Of a DNA stretch of 64,000 bases, positions 27,120 through 40,200 are shown piece by piece. This DNA comes from Phoronis australis. Its lineage: Eukaryota > Phoronida > Phoronidae. The notes beneath the pieces were generated by a model, which was not told where the DNA came from, ran no database searches, and worked only from the letters and a program-made list of their open reading frames with translations. Both the position numbers and the translations under genes were made by a program. How positions within the stretch are numbered: position 1 is the stretch's first letter; every line of letters begins with the position of its first letter. The stretch lies in contig NMRA01000021.1 in the NCBI GenBank assembly GCA_002633005.1, positions 532,922 to 596,921 on the forward strand, read 5' to 3'.

Positions 27120-27410
27120 GAAGCCTTGTACGCCCCGCGGCTCGGCCGGCGAACGACAAGGCCCCCCCCGCCCCTCCCCGGCCCGCCCACTGCAGGCCCC
27201 ATAAGGTCCGCCTCACGCAGACAAACAAAAACTACGACAAAATTTAGAAAGCGACACAAAAGCCCACCAATTAAAAAGGCAGGAACTATCAAAATGCACA
27301 ATTCATAGCTCTGAACGTATCCCATCTTACGCCGGGTAAAATTCAGTGTCAAAAATTCGATCGCCAACTGAAGAACCCGCCCCCATGCATCATAGGCTGG
27401 GGTGAGCGCA
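27120..27410 (+). repeat. Dispersed repeat family B, diverged copy
   Basis: The ordered blocks 'aaggtccgcctcacgcagacaaacaaaaac', 'aaaagcccacca', 'aattaaaaaggc', 'tagctctgaacgtatccc' and 'cataggctggg' follow the layout of the copies at 9.2 and 28.0 kb with many substitutions. The start contains runs of C and GC-rich sequence. Confidence 0.45.
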
Positions 27411-27879
27411 GTGGTCGGGTGGTGATGACCGGTCGTCCTACCGTTTCCGAACGGCCAAGAAAGGTACCGTCGGTTGTGAAAAATCAATCCACCAATTAAT
27501 TGTTTCAGGCTCAGTCTGACTGATGCCACTTATATGGCTCTGTATTATCTCTATTATATAGAGAAAGTGGATATCACTGACGTATGAGTTGGACGAAACA
27601 CGCGACTTCAAATTCAGAGTTCGCTCGTAGCGGTGACAAACTTAAAACAATCTCCTTTCTTCAGGCGTGTGCAGCTGCTGTATGCAGCAGCATCATTTTC
27701 AGAATCTGTTGTGATGTTTTAATTGAACTTTTAATATTTAACTCATAACTTTTACATTCCTGGCATTACTGAAATTGTTAGATTCAACACTGAATTTTCA
27801 GAGTCAGTTCAATTTTTAAGAGTTCAATATATCAATTTCAAAATGAAAATTGAAGTGGAAACCTGGCGCTCGATCACAC

Positions 27880-28147
27880 GGCCAGGCGGGGGGGGGGTCG
27901 CGTGGCGGCGTGGGCTCGGGGAGCTCCGGCCAACGATCGAGTCCCCCCATTTGGGCAAACAGGCCCACCTCAGAGAAACAAAAAGTCCAAGAAAACGAGA
28001 AAAAAAGTCCACTGAAAAGGCACAGATGCACAGTGCGAAGAGTGGTACCCCGTTTTTTTAGTCCTCCAGCTTTTTTTGTCAGATGACTGAAAGGTCCACA
28101 TCGCCAGAAATTCGAACCCCCCATATTAAAGGCTGGGTGCGCACATG
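27880..28147 (+). repeat. Dispersed repeat family B, copy 4
   Basis: The copy contains a G9 run, 'cccacctcagagaaacaaaaag', 'aaaaagtccact', 'gtggtaccccgtttttttag', and ends 'cccatattaaaggctgggtg' then 'cgcacatg'. Its end is the inverse of the start of the 9.2-kb copy, supporting terminal inverted repeats. Confidence 0.65.
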
Positions 28148-28710
28148 CCACTGACACCAATTCATTTAATTCTGCGTTTCTGACTAGTTTAAAACGGCTA
28201 TAAACCCACGCTCAGTCCATGAAGATCGAACTCCAACTAAAATAGCGGATCTCAACTTCTTAGTTTACTCAGTCGAAAGCTGGGTCTTTCAAGAACTGCA
28301 TCCTACGTGAGAATTCGTTAATCATTGGTTGACGGACCGTGACGAGCAAAATTGTTGGGGTGAATAACAAATAAGCAAAGTGACGCCTGGGCGGAGCATT
28401 GATAACTAGCGAACAATCTGAAACCAAGATAACGATAATTTCGATAAGAGGCCTGAACCAAGCTTTTGTCTTGTGATGGAATGCCAGTCTGTAGCCACGC
28501 TAGCACATCAACATCTTTGCCATTCGTTGTACAGTTAATTCGGAACAAATCAGTGAAGAATTCGAAATGAGTTCATTTGTACAATACATCGTTTTACGAA
28601 TTTCATCACAAATTATACATTTAATAGAGTTTTGAGAACACATCATTTTTGGTTATCTGTCATGAACTTGAGTTTGATTATCTAACAAATCACATTTCAT
28701 AAAAGATGAC

Positions 28711-28857
28711 AGTGGCGGATTTAGAGGGGGGGTCAAGGGGGCCATGCCCCTCAGATTACATTTAGCGGTTGGAGGGTGTGAATGTCTGACGGGCAAAATC
28801 CTAGCTAATACCAGTCTGTCCTGGCCCCCCAACTCAAAATCCTGGATAGCCCCTGGA
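28711..28857 (-). mobile_element. Dispersed repeat family C, copy 2
   Basis: The copy runs from 'cagtggcggatttagagggg' to 'ccaactcaaaatcctggat' and 'agcccctg'. Internal blocks shared with the neighbouring copies are 'ggccatgcccct', 'tgaatgtctgacggg' and 'caaaatcctagctaatac'. Inverted ends are present; no coding capacity. Confidence 0.7.
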
Positions 28858-29030
28858 TTACTGAGGTCTTCAAAACTTGATGAACAGGGCCTTACATTTT
28901 GAATCGCAAGTAAAGTTTCATAAAAAATTAAAGCAGCACTATAATTATTTGTCCATTCGGCTCTAAAATCGAACTGGACATTATACTGGCATAAACTCGA
29001 CCTCCTTGCCGTGATAGGTTCCGTGACCAG

Positions 29031-29189
29031 TGGCGGATTGCAGTGGGACCAAGGGGCCATGCCCCCGAAAATTTTCCCAGATTTTAAGTTCCATTTGGCA
29101 GTCGGGGGTGCGAATGACTGACGGCCAAAATCCTGGCTAACACTCTGCCCTGACCCCCTCTATCTCAAAATCCTGGGTCCACCCCTGAT
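29031..29189 (-). mobile_element. Dispersed repeat family C, copy 3
   Basis: The copy runs from 'cagtggcggattgcag' to 'ctcaaaatcctgggtccac' and 'ccctg', with the internal 'ggggccatgccccc', 'gactgacgg' and 'caaaatcctggctaac' blocks of this family. It lies only about 170 bp from copy 2 in the same orientation. Confidence 0.7.
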
Positions 29190-30138
29190 AACCCGGCAAT
29201 ACGCTAGCCACATGACAGCCCGGGCAACTGGCCATGGCTACTATGAAACGTTTTCTTAAGTGGAAACGGTTTTGATGAATATTATGCGACAGCTAAACAG
29301 GGGGAACAACTTTGATTTTTGATCGCTTGGGAAACTGGTAAGTTTCATTTGCAAAAAATGAATACATGAAAGACAAACGAAGGTTGGTAAGAAAAATTAC
29401 TAAGTTTTGATCAATTGAACAACTTAAGTTTCACAAATTTAAAACTGTACCGTATGTAATAAGGAACTTGTAGCATTAGCTCCTACTGCCAGCAAGACTA
29501 CAACCAGTTGTTTTGACGTCGTTATTGCTCGAGGCTCCACAGCCAGTGGCGGAGTCACCACCTCTCCGTGCAAAGATGGCTTCAATCATCCGAAGTCGAA
29601 AGTCCTGGCTCAACGCAAGTCATTTCTCATTTGAAATGAATGCTACTCATGAGGGACTTAATTACGACGAAAGTTGTCTAAAAATATCGTTTCCGTTTTG
29701 ACACTGAGAACGCGAGTTGCATATAGCAGCTTTGGCTTCTACATGTTTGAACTGGACAAAAACAGGCGTGAGTGAGGAAACGCTTAGTAAGCCATGCACA
29801 TCGGCAAGGGGTAGTTCCTCACGCCTTAGACTAGGACTTGCTGGGCACAAAAGCATACGATTCTAACCTTCAACGGCTCGTGTTTCGTCAAGAAGGATTT
29901 GAAATTCAGTACCTGAGGTTGACCGTCACCACTGGCCGGGCATAAAGGACACTTCAACAATCGATCATTACCATGCAGACATGATGCTGCTGGCCAACTT
30001 CCACAGATTTACACTAGCGCCTGGTCAGTGTCTTGGTGTTAGTGCGTAGTAACTGCACATCCACCAACGAACGTAAACCTTACCAACCCCACAGACTTAA
30101 ACTTGTCTTCGTATGACATGGATGTATAAGGAATGACG

Positions 30139-30380
30139 AATTTACTGAAGGGGNNNNNNNNNNNNNNNNNNNNNNNNNNNNNNNNNNNNNNNNNNNNNNN
30201 NNNNNNNNNNNNNNNNNNNNNNNNNNNNNNNGGGGGGGAGGGCAAGGGGCTATGCCCCTCTAAAATTCTCTGATTCCATCTGGCAGTATCTGACGGGGGT
30301 GCGAACGTCTGACGGCAAAATTCTGGCTAATACTCTGCCCTAGCTGCCCCCCAAATCAAAATCCAGAATCGGCTCCTGAT
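30139..30380 (-). mobile_element. Dispersed repeat family C, copy 4, start in gap
   Basis: After the N gap (30154-30231) come a G-run, 'caaggggctatgcccctc', 'gaacgtctgacgg', 'caaaattctggctaatac' and the end 'ccccccaaatcaaaatccag'. The end matches copies 2 and 3; the other end is lost in the gap. The gap lies exactly in the G-rich part of the repeat, as in the 14.6-kb copy. Confidence 0.65.
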
Positions 30381-30747
30381 AAGATACACGGCAGAACTTG
30401 CCTTTAGACACCCAATAATTGATTGGGTATAAAGTAAACAGGACAAAACATATCACGTTTTGTGTTCCATACAGTCTTGCCTCCATACGTGAAACAATTT
30501 TACATTTTCCTCTGAATATAAACTGGCTCAGTGACCTTAATTACAGTTGCCGATGAAGAATACGTACTGAATGGAATTCATCCGTCAATGCTAAGGTGTC
30601 AGTCAAAGAGCGGGATACCAGCTACGCAAAACATTAGAGTCACATAATAATTCAGTAAAGTGTGCATTTTTATGATTCCAATAAAGGCAAATGTTATCAA
30701 TACCTCCTTTCAAACAACCCAGAGAAAATGATGACTAACTTGATGAT

Positions 30748-30753
30748 TTTATT
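30748..30753 (-). terminator. Candidate ZNF341 polyadenylation signal
   Basis: AATAAA on the minus strand about 510 nt downstream of the ZNF341 stop codon. No coding exon lies between, so this is a plausible 3' end of the gene. Confidence 0.45.
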
Positions 30754-31260
30754 ACGAATAGGACATGAAGTTGCTACACAACTTTCAAAACAGGCAAGTG
30801 TAATAATGAACAAGTAAAGCATACATCAAAGCATAGGAAATGTCATATACACTGTATGTACAACTGTGTGTGACTAGAAAATAGTGGTGTAATTTAACCA
30901 GGCAGTAAATAATAAGCTAAGAAAGAACATTGCAAAATGACATCACTATACCATTCAATGTTGAAACGACATTTCTTTTTCCATACATTTCTACCTAAAA
31001 TGCAACTTATGATCTAAGTCCCTCAAATCCAAAACATATGTCCTCCACACTTTCCCACACCATGGCATCATTCATTTCCCTCGCCACACAAATCATTTAG
31101 AGTGCCGTCCAATAGAGAAGCCAAAAACCACTGACTGATTTTGACAGGATGATCAACCCTTCCAAAACATGATTGCTTCATATGACCACCAGGTGACACT
31201 TCAGTTCCTCTTGATGGTAGAGACTAACTGCTAAACATTCCCTTCTACTCTAACATAAGG

Positions 31261-34200
31261 TTATCCGTCAACTGATTTCAAGATATCGTCTGATTCTTCC
31301 AGTAAATGTTCCGTACCGTCTAACACATGCTCTTGACTGTATCCTTCCACACTGACACTATGATACTCTTGACCTCCATGCTGCACTGATTGACTGTCTA
31401 TATACTGTATAGTGGCACCACCTGGCGGTCCTTCTGAGTTTTCTCCGCTTGCCTGGATGACTTGCGAGGTCACCATCAGATGGCCTTCGCTAGTCGGTAG
31501 GTTGGTCGTGTACAGAATGTGGCCAGCGGATGTGGCCAGCGTTTGGTTGACATCCTGTATAATAACTGGCAGAGTGAAACTACCACCCTCCGACTGGAGG
31601 ACAATAGCTGTGGGAGGTTGTGTAGTGTCACCACCAGCCATATTGTTTTGAGGTACACCTACATCAGTATTCTCACTTTCAGGAATGTGCTTTTCCATAA
31701 AATGCGCAGCATCCGGAAGACTGTTGTCAATAATCTCAACCTCTTTTTCATCCTCGCTGTCAGAACAATACCTCTTTGGACGGCCTCTTCGCCTCTTACC
31801 CGCCACCTGGGCAATGCTGCTTACGGATGGCAGGGCAGTGACATACTTCCGTGGACGACCAACCTTCCTTTTTTGCATCCTCCTAGCTACGGGGCTTTCA
31901 CCGGGCTTTCGACATCTGAAAAGAAATAACGCATATTATATAGCAGTAGTACTAGGGGTAAAACGAAGAATTGTGACTTAAAAATGGAAGATGGGTGCCA
32001 ACCAAAATATGGCCAATCACGATTCCACAGCTGATCTGATGCTAGGTAGCGAATAAGTCCTGCGGATGCCGCTTCCAGTCATTACAAAGACAAATAAAAC
32101 TGCATTAAAATACCAGGGGGTTGTTATATAATTGGCTGTTCAAAAACACTAGACAGGCTTTCATAGACAAGCTTTTGTTTTACAAGATTTAATGTTTGAC
32201 TGGAAGATATCTTGTATAGCTCAAAAACTCAAGGGCACTCCAGGACAAATAAAGTAGTGTCAATGTCTATGGAGTAATTATATTGTTTTTATTCAATAAT
32301 TTCACTTCAAAAACGCACAAAGTAGGGAGAGAGCAAGCGGAAAACAGTGCAGAAACTTCTAATTTCTTTCAGCAGTTGAATACAGTCACAGATTATGTAA
32401 TAATGGTTGAGCAGAAATAAAGGAAACCACGTTTTGACTTATTTTATGGAATCCGATTTTGAATGAGCAGCAAACAGGGTCGTGCCGCACGTTGCACTTG
32501 TCTGCGTGACTTTCCTGTTACCTCCTTCATTTATCATTCTTTTCAGTATTTCACACCTGCCATGTTCCACTGTGTATGTTTTCACCAGCTTAAGCTCTGT
32601 GGTGGCATTACTGCGTCATTTTATCTTCACTTGAGAGGGAAACAAGTATGTTTTGAAATATCGTGTGTCTTTTAATTATGTCGCTAGGTCAGTCACTTTA
32701 TCTATGTTCCGTTGAGAGTAGAGTCTTATTCCAAACATATGAGCGAAACGGAATAAAGACTGTCAATAACGAAAAGTGAAGTGTGTTTAATCAATTCTCC
32801 ATGATTTTGGAGAATCTTTCCGTAAAAAAATTCCAGACAAGACGTGCTGAACACATTTTGTAACGACAAAACAAAGTAACAATTAAGAACACTCAAAAAC
32901 ACAGTAAATCAGACTAAATTTATCCAAATGCTTGTCTGCAAAGTTTTGCCAAAATTCACAGGCAGTCATTTTACCTAATAAGAAAATAATTTGTCAAACA
33001 TTCACTAACTTGTGATTGTGTACAAACTTCTCTCTGTGGAACCCCTTCTTGCAGGTCGCGCAACGATACTTAAACTTGTCCTCATGGCTCAGCATGTGTT
33101 CTCGTAGGTGAGGTTGTCGACTGAAGGCTTTGCCGCATGTAGTGCACTTGAATGGCTTCACTCCACTGTGTGTGATGATGTGTGCCTTCAGCTTGTCTGG
33201 ACGGCTGAACTCCTTTGTACAACCTAGTGACACAGTAAGTAATCCTAATTACAGAACAGACCAATATTCAAATCGAAACTCCCACAAAACAGGTCTAAAA
33301 GCCAAAAGACAAAAGAAATCTAACAAAATATCATTTCCCCGCCATGACGGCTAATTCGGTAAAAGCAAAACAGACTGATAATAAAAATTAGGGCCTCAAA
33401 ATTCTAATTACAAATGGCTTAACCAATAACTTTACCAATTAATTCCCTTCATTATAGGTCATCAGAGGAGACTATACTCTGACGATGAATTTGGATTCCG
33501 CCCAGTTGTAATGTCAGGGAATTCTGGGTCATTTTGACTGTCAGAATATGTTTAATTTCACAGCGAGAAAATTTGAAGAGACAAAACACAGGCCATTACC
33601 AGTGTGCGACTTGAAGGGGCACTTGAACCGTTTGTTGGGGTCATGAATCATGTTGTGTCGTTTCAACTTGTCCTTGCGGTTGAACTGCGCTCCACATGTA
33701 TCGCACTTGAACGGCTTGAGGCCAGTGTGAATAATCTCGTGTAGTTTGAGGTAGTGTTCAGTCTTGAAGCGTTTATTACAGGTATTGCAGATGTGCTCAC
33801 CTGAATTAAACAAGAATAAAATATTAAAAATATTACCATCCAAAAGCTTAATACATCAGCAACGCAGAGCATTGATGTGTATCCACCCTGTGCATCGCAA
33901 ACACTAAAGAAAGAAGACGACTGGTGGTCATATTTCAAATATTTTGACAGCAGTCAGATCCACAATCAGTTGTACATGCAGCTGGCTCTCTTTGTTAGGA
34001 ACACAGTAAGTCAATCTATCAGAGAATTTAGTAACTATTAAGGCAGACTCAATGACAATTTGCCACTGGCAGCACAGTAGCAAGATCAGTCCAAAAATCG
34101 ATGCAGCTGTGCTTTGCCAGTAGGAACACACATACCACATTTCATGAAAATGCATCAAAGAACTTGGCAGATATTGAGGCAGAAAAATGAAATTCCCACC

Positions 34201-37200
34201 CGAAAAGTATGAAGTCATGGCCTGTTCATTAGGAACACATCTAATGCCAACTTGCATAACGATTCTTCAACTGGTTAGCAAGAAGACAGGCAAACTCCAA
34301 AACCAGACGTCCGGTAATAACAATGGCCACTGAGGGGCGCAAAACGGCTGAATCCATACAAAAGCAAGCTTGATTAACATGCCCTTAAGAAAATACACAG
34401 GTGCAAAAATGACATGTGTCACCAAAACACCGCCTACAAGTTGTTACTAAGTACATGTATGTCCATGGACATCCAGAGCTTCTGCAAACTACCACAAGAA
34501 GTTGAAATTAAGAGCACTTACCCAGAGTTCCATGAGCTGGCAGATGTCGCCGGAGGTATCGTTCGCACGTAAACGTCTTCTCACAATGTGGGCACGGGTA
34601 GTTATGTGTGGTAGTTTCCATGTGATGCTGAAGGGCCTCAGGGGTTGAGTACTTGTTACTACACTTGACACATTTAAAGAACCTGTAATGCGAACTGTGG
34701 ACCTTGGTCAGGCTATCAAGAGAAAACTAAACCTGTTAAAACTGCCCCGAACAAAATTATAGAGGTTTAAGACTGCTACAAACCCAACTTTTTAATTTAA
34801 AAGTTTAATGGTACCATTGCAAACCTGGTGTCACCTTGTTCTTTACTCAGATGAGAGTACATGACTGGGGTTGAGAAGAGCTGACTATTCAGTATTGCTT
34901 GACTACCAGTCAGTTTTAATAATGTGGCTTGACAACATGGGTCACTGTGGTTGAAGCATAGATTGGGGTGAGAAGAAACAAGGAACTGTCAGTTCTTGTG
35001 AGAGAAAGAGTGAGGGAGAAAAATAGGGAGTGAGAGCGAGGAAATAGGGAGAGAGTGAGGGAGGGGATGGATGGAGGGAGAGAGTGACAGAAGGAATGGA
35101 GGAAGGGGGAAGAGNGACGAAGAGGGAGGAGAAGGGAGGGAGAGCAAGAAAATACTTTTACTATCATTGAGATACAGTCCACAAATTACTTCTCATCTGG
35201 ATAAAGATCAAGTTCAGATCAGATCAGCATTACAGTATGTACATGGCATAAAACGAAAGCAGATGGGGGTAGGTCAACAGTCATAGGTTCAAATGAGATC
35301 ATCCCACCCCAGCTTTTATGAACACAGCCAGTACCTAGCCCAGCCTCATAATTACTTTAAAAATTTGAAATCTCACGGTGACAGTTAGTTGCAACAAATT
35401 CAACTGTAAATGCACATCTAATATCTTGAATGTTAAATATCATTCTGGATATTTATTCAAACTTGATAACATGGCACCAAAAAGTACACCCATAATATTA
35501 TGTACGATATTTTATCATTCATCTACTATTAAGTACACTTCCACAGTAAAAGGTACTGTTCGAAAATTATTCAGCTTTCTGGAAGACTAGACTGATATTT
35601 TTCACATCAAGTAGCCCATTGCACATACTTTGGTCCAGGCTTGGAGCCTTGGTTGGGGTATAGACTGTGTGAGTACTGATGTACTCCGAGGTCGTACAGT
35701 GTGGGGAACTGTTTGTGACACAGGTGACAACGGTAGCTCATCTCGTCCTCGTGTGTCTTGACGTGCTCTAGAAAACTGTCAAGCTCCTTGAAGTCCTGAC
35801 CACATGCCTTAACTACACACTTGTACACCTGCAGGGTGAAAGTGAGGTGAATGAAACTGGCGTAAAATTTTTGCATTTACTGCGTGTATGTTGGACCCTT
35901 ATACAATAATAAGCAAAATGAAATCCAGGCATTATTGTTCATATGAAGGGTTCTTTGCTGGGAGATATAAGTCATGTTTCAAGTTTCACAGGTCTATGTT
36001 AGCAGAGCTCATCATTGCTTCCCAATATGGCAGAAGAGTGCAATTTAGCTGAAAAATGACGTGCCCAAGGTCCCACAGAACTGCAAAATGTGTCACCTTC
36101 AGGTACAATGTGTAGACAGGTGGCAACAGGAAACAAGAAACAAGAAACAGAACATACTGAAAAAAATCTCTAGTTTGGGACAGTGAAACTATTGTGCTCA
36201 GGGTTGGAGTTTGTACCAAATTTTAGTACCAGGCAATATTGGTTGAATTATGAGAAAGAAGGATTTTGCATTTTATCTCCGATTTTGTTGACACAAAATG
36301 CAGTGCCTGATATTTGATAAATATGACGAACGCCAAAAGTACCCATGTCGCAATCTTCAGAATCAACAAAATTCAATGTCGGCTTGAATTTCAGGGTCCC
36401 AAATATTAGGAACTGTCCCAATCTGGAGAATTTTTTACTGTAAGCTTGTTTTATCAATCGGGACAGGCTGCTGTGTTGCTGGTGACAAATAGTTGGCATC
36501 ACAGAATTACGTCAGCAACAAAGGGTGGGCCTGTACAGTGAAGTCTGCATCCGCCACAATTAAGTTGTGGAATTGTCACAAAAATCGCGAGATAAAAGCT
36601 TACCATTAAATGAATTACATAATCGTGAACTGAATTCTTGACAAGATATCTCAGCATTTCCCAATACCTGTTCCTCTTTGTGGTCAACCATGTGCGTCTT
36701 CAGTTGAAAGTAGGATGAGAACTTAGCAGGACAGTACTGGCACAGGTAGGAGTTGTCAAGAATGATCTGGAGACCCAAGGCAGCGTTCTTCCCCTCAGGA
36801 TCATTCAGGTCTGTCTGATCGGTGGGCTGGCCTGTCTCTGGTGGCTCTGGCGATTCTGTTGCCAGGACAACTAGAGGCTCCTTAGGGAGGGTGTTTGCAA
36901 TGCCAGCCGGCCAAACCTGGAAGGTGAATGTGCCTTGTTTTACATTAGAATTTATAACGACAGGATGTGTGTTGCAGCTTACTTGGAATAATGTACGGTG
37001 TGTGATCTGTACTTATTAGCAAAGCAAGTCAGTAAGACAGACCACAAAAGGTACATTGTATGGTACTTTATACATGAGATAAAGAAAATTCAACACAGTT
37101 TCTAGTTCTCAGTCTTTTTAAACAATGAAATATTATGTTTTGCTTGCTTGCCTTAAAATATCACACTTTTATTCTTCTCAATAGCATAAACAAGAGCAAT

Positions 37201-40200
37201 CACTATGCCATTACCTTGTGAGTTTGCATATGCTTCTTTACATTTGACTTCTGCGCGAACGCTCGTCCGCATACAATGCACTGGAATGGTTTTTCGCCCG
37301 TGTGCGAACGAACGTGCTGCTGTAGGTCAAAGTTCTTCATGAATGTCTTATCACAGTATTCACACTTGAGTTTCTTCTCTGCCTCTGTTTTCTTAGCGCG
37401 GCCTGGAGCTGTCTTTATGCCTTGACTAAACTCATCGAGTGCTGTCAACAATGCATTGTTGGTGTTGTTGTTGTTATTGTTGTTGTTGCTCAGGTTGCCT
37501 TGGGAACGCTCTGTAAATTCAACAGTCATGTGAACAGGTACCTACACCATTTGATACCAAATTTTTTGTACATGACTTCAAATACTGAGCAGAAGAGGTA
37601 TTTCGAAAAACGACAGACAACGAATGTCTTGACGAAAACTAAGATGGCTACCTGGGGGTAGTTATCAAGGAATTTAGCCATATCCATCCTAAAGCCAACC
37701 AGCGATATATCTCTGGGTCAATACTCATTGTTCAAAAGTCTTAAAAATAATCGACAGACAAAGAAATCTAAAATGGCGCATAAGGCAAGTTACAGTCATG
37801 TGATCAAAACTTAACAAAGTTAAAGTGGTGCGCTGACCCTCACTGCCATATATCAAACTTGATCAACACCGACTAAGCAACTTGAGAAACGATCAGCAGA
37901 CAACCCAAAGTGCATAAAAATAACAGAAAAAGAAAAAAATAGGAAAAAATATAATTAAACTGGCAAATGTCTATTAACAGGAAATTTTGTTTAGAATCGG
38001 CAATTTCATTGACTGTCAGCAAGAATGGATTTTGTCATTTGTCATTTAACTGAACTCACTGCCACGGATGGGTGAGGGTTTTGTTATCATGTTGCCCACG
38101 GTGGTGACGGGGGAGCTGTTGACAACGGAGACTTGTACAGCAGGCAGATTCACTTGTTGCGGCTGTTGTATTTGTATAGTGGTTGTAAAGGCATTGTTGC
38201 TGGCACCCCCGAGGGTTTGCTGGCCGGAGCTGATGCCTGAATAGGTAGGCATGGCGACGCTAGCTGACCGCGACGGCACGGGGCTGACTTGGGATAGAAA
38301 TGGGTTACCTTGGATTGACGTGCCCTGAAAGTGATGCATGTGAAATTGGATCTTAAAGATTGTGAAAAACAGAGACACGACTAGACTATTGTTTGTGTAC
38401 AAAAATAATGACCTAAGAAGTAAAAAAATCTACCTTGTAAATTTCAAATTAATTTTCATCATTCATAACAAATTCTAGGTGTCACCAGGTGGCGATACTG
38501 TCTCATCCACAAGTCGCCTCATCTACAAACTGCTAAATAACTCGTTGTGGAAATCAATGACTTTTCATATGTCTGCAAAAATAGTTCAGCAAAGAAACAA
38601 TTCACGAGGAAGGGAAGCAGACGTAGTTATCAAAAGCAGAAATGGTCGCTTTATTGGCACTACTTTTAATGTCCAATATTACAAGATAAGTCATGTTCTG
38701 TTCATCTGAAAAATACCACATGTGAGAAGATAATATGACAGGATCTATTAATAACACACGCTAGTCTTGGCTTACAAAGTAGAAATTCTATTTTTTTAGG
38801 TAAAATGCGTTAACCAGATGTAGTGTGAATTCATGGTGTTTTCTAACCAAAGACAGTAAAACTATAGAAAGAAAAAGGTATTTCCTCAGTACATTAATGC
38901 AAGTTGTGACCACGCAAGATGGTGTGGATACCCTGGACTTTCTCCAGGACCCATCCATGAAGAGACAGTGATTCATAAAAACACACACGCACGCACGCAC
39001 ACACACACACACACAGCACATGTTTTTGTTCCTTACCACTTGTAGTTGTGTCCCTTGTTCAAGTGTGAATGGCATCAGATCGCTGTCAGTGAGCACCATG
39101 CCTTGTGCGAGTTGTGTCAGGGGGGACTGGGGAACAGCATTGAAGGCGCCTGATACCTGTAATACAGTGTACTGTAGCAATGACACAGTCACCACTCTGC
39201 CACCCATTACAGTGGGTGCACTCAGCATTGTTAAGGGGAATCTTTGCCTGCATAGTGCATTGTCGGACAGGTCACTGGGAGCTCTAATGAACTGTTCAGA
39301 ACTAGTAATGAGTAATAAAAGTGTGTAAACAAGATGGGGCTCTTTCTCCAAGAGTCTGTTATGTCGACTTTCAGTTAAAACTCAGTCAATGGATGGCTTA
39401 GCCTGTTTCATAAGATCAGGCTAAAAGTCAGAAAATCTGGTCAAAAGACTGCGAGCACACTAAAAGACAAAGCCAAAAGACAAAAATCAATTTTTGGATA
39501 TAGACTCCTTGAGAAATAGGCCCCAGGTCTTAGTTTTATATGTAAAATAATTCTAACTAAAAGCAGCAATAACATAGTAATAGGATGGTTCTGGATGACA
39601 CAGCAACACTTGAATCTCACAGTATTTATCCACAATGCTGGAACATTCGTCAAACAGTTTCCCATCTTTGTTTTGCGTGCCATAGGAGTTTCTCAGATTA
39701 TTCGTTGAATTTAGCCTAGCCTTTCTCGACTGCATTAACTGCATTCGACCTCCCAATGAAGGAGTCAGCGAGGTTTTACTGCTGTACTGTGGGCTGTAAC
39801 TTCCAATGGCACAAAGTTGGATAAGGTTTGAAAAGTAATCCTTGGATGTGGATTTTTCGACATAATTCCTAGAATATTTCTAAAATGAGGCAAATGTAAA
39901 CATGTTTTTCTACCTTCAAAACAAAAGAAGTACTAATGCGTGACTGTCCTATTATGGATTCCTGTTTCTATGCAAACACAGCGCCTTGGACTATACCGGT
40001 ACTCACTTCTCTGTAGACCTGTCGGCCGATGGTGTGCTGTACAGACGAAGTGAAGGCACTATTGGGGTTAGTGCCTGGGGTCTGAGCGGGCAGCGGAGGA
40101 CGAAGTGTTTGAACTTGCTGGGGAGGAGGGCGGCAGGCTGTCTGCTTGTGGTTGATGAAAGCTCCCAGGTTGTAGAATTGCTTCTTGCACTTGCCACACT

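Larger units (their letters stand above)
25750..30735. other. Repeat-rich spacer between MED15 and ZNF341
   Basis: No supported exon was found. It holds two divergent copies of a roughly 110-bp unit (26680-26998), repeat family B copies (about 27120-27410 and 27880-28147), repeat family C copies (28711-28857, 29031-29189, about 30215-30380) and an N gap at 30154-30231. The region around 25528-25700 upstream of MED15 should contain its promoter, but I see no clear TATA element. Confidence 0.6.

Noticed and set aside
34916-35286. Ser/Leu-rich and Glu/Arg-rich ORFs
   Set aside because: Products of the GA-rich low-complexity tract within a ZNF341 intron.
38788-39351. 187-codon minus-strand ORF as a separate gene
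   Set aside because: Only its middle 40 codons (39037-39156) are coding, as ZNF341 exon 4. The rest is intron, including a CA microsatellite.
39553-39756. Extra ZNF341 exon candidate in intron 3
   Set aside because: An open frame with no similarity to ZNF341 and no need for it, because exons 3 and 4 already join in phase.
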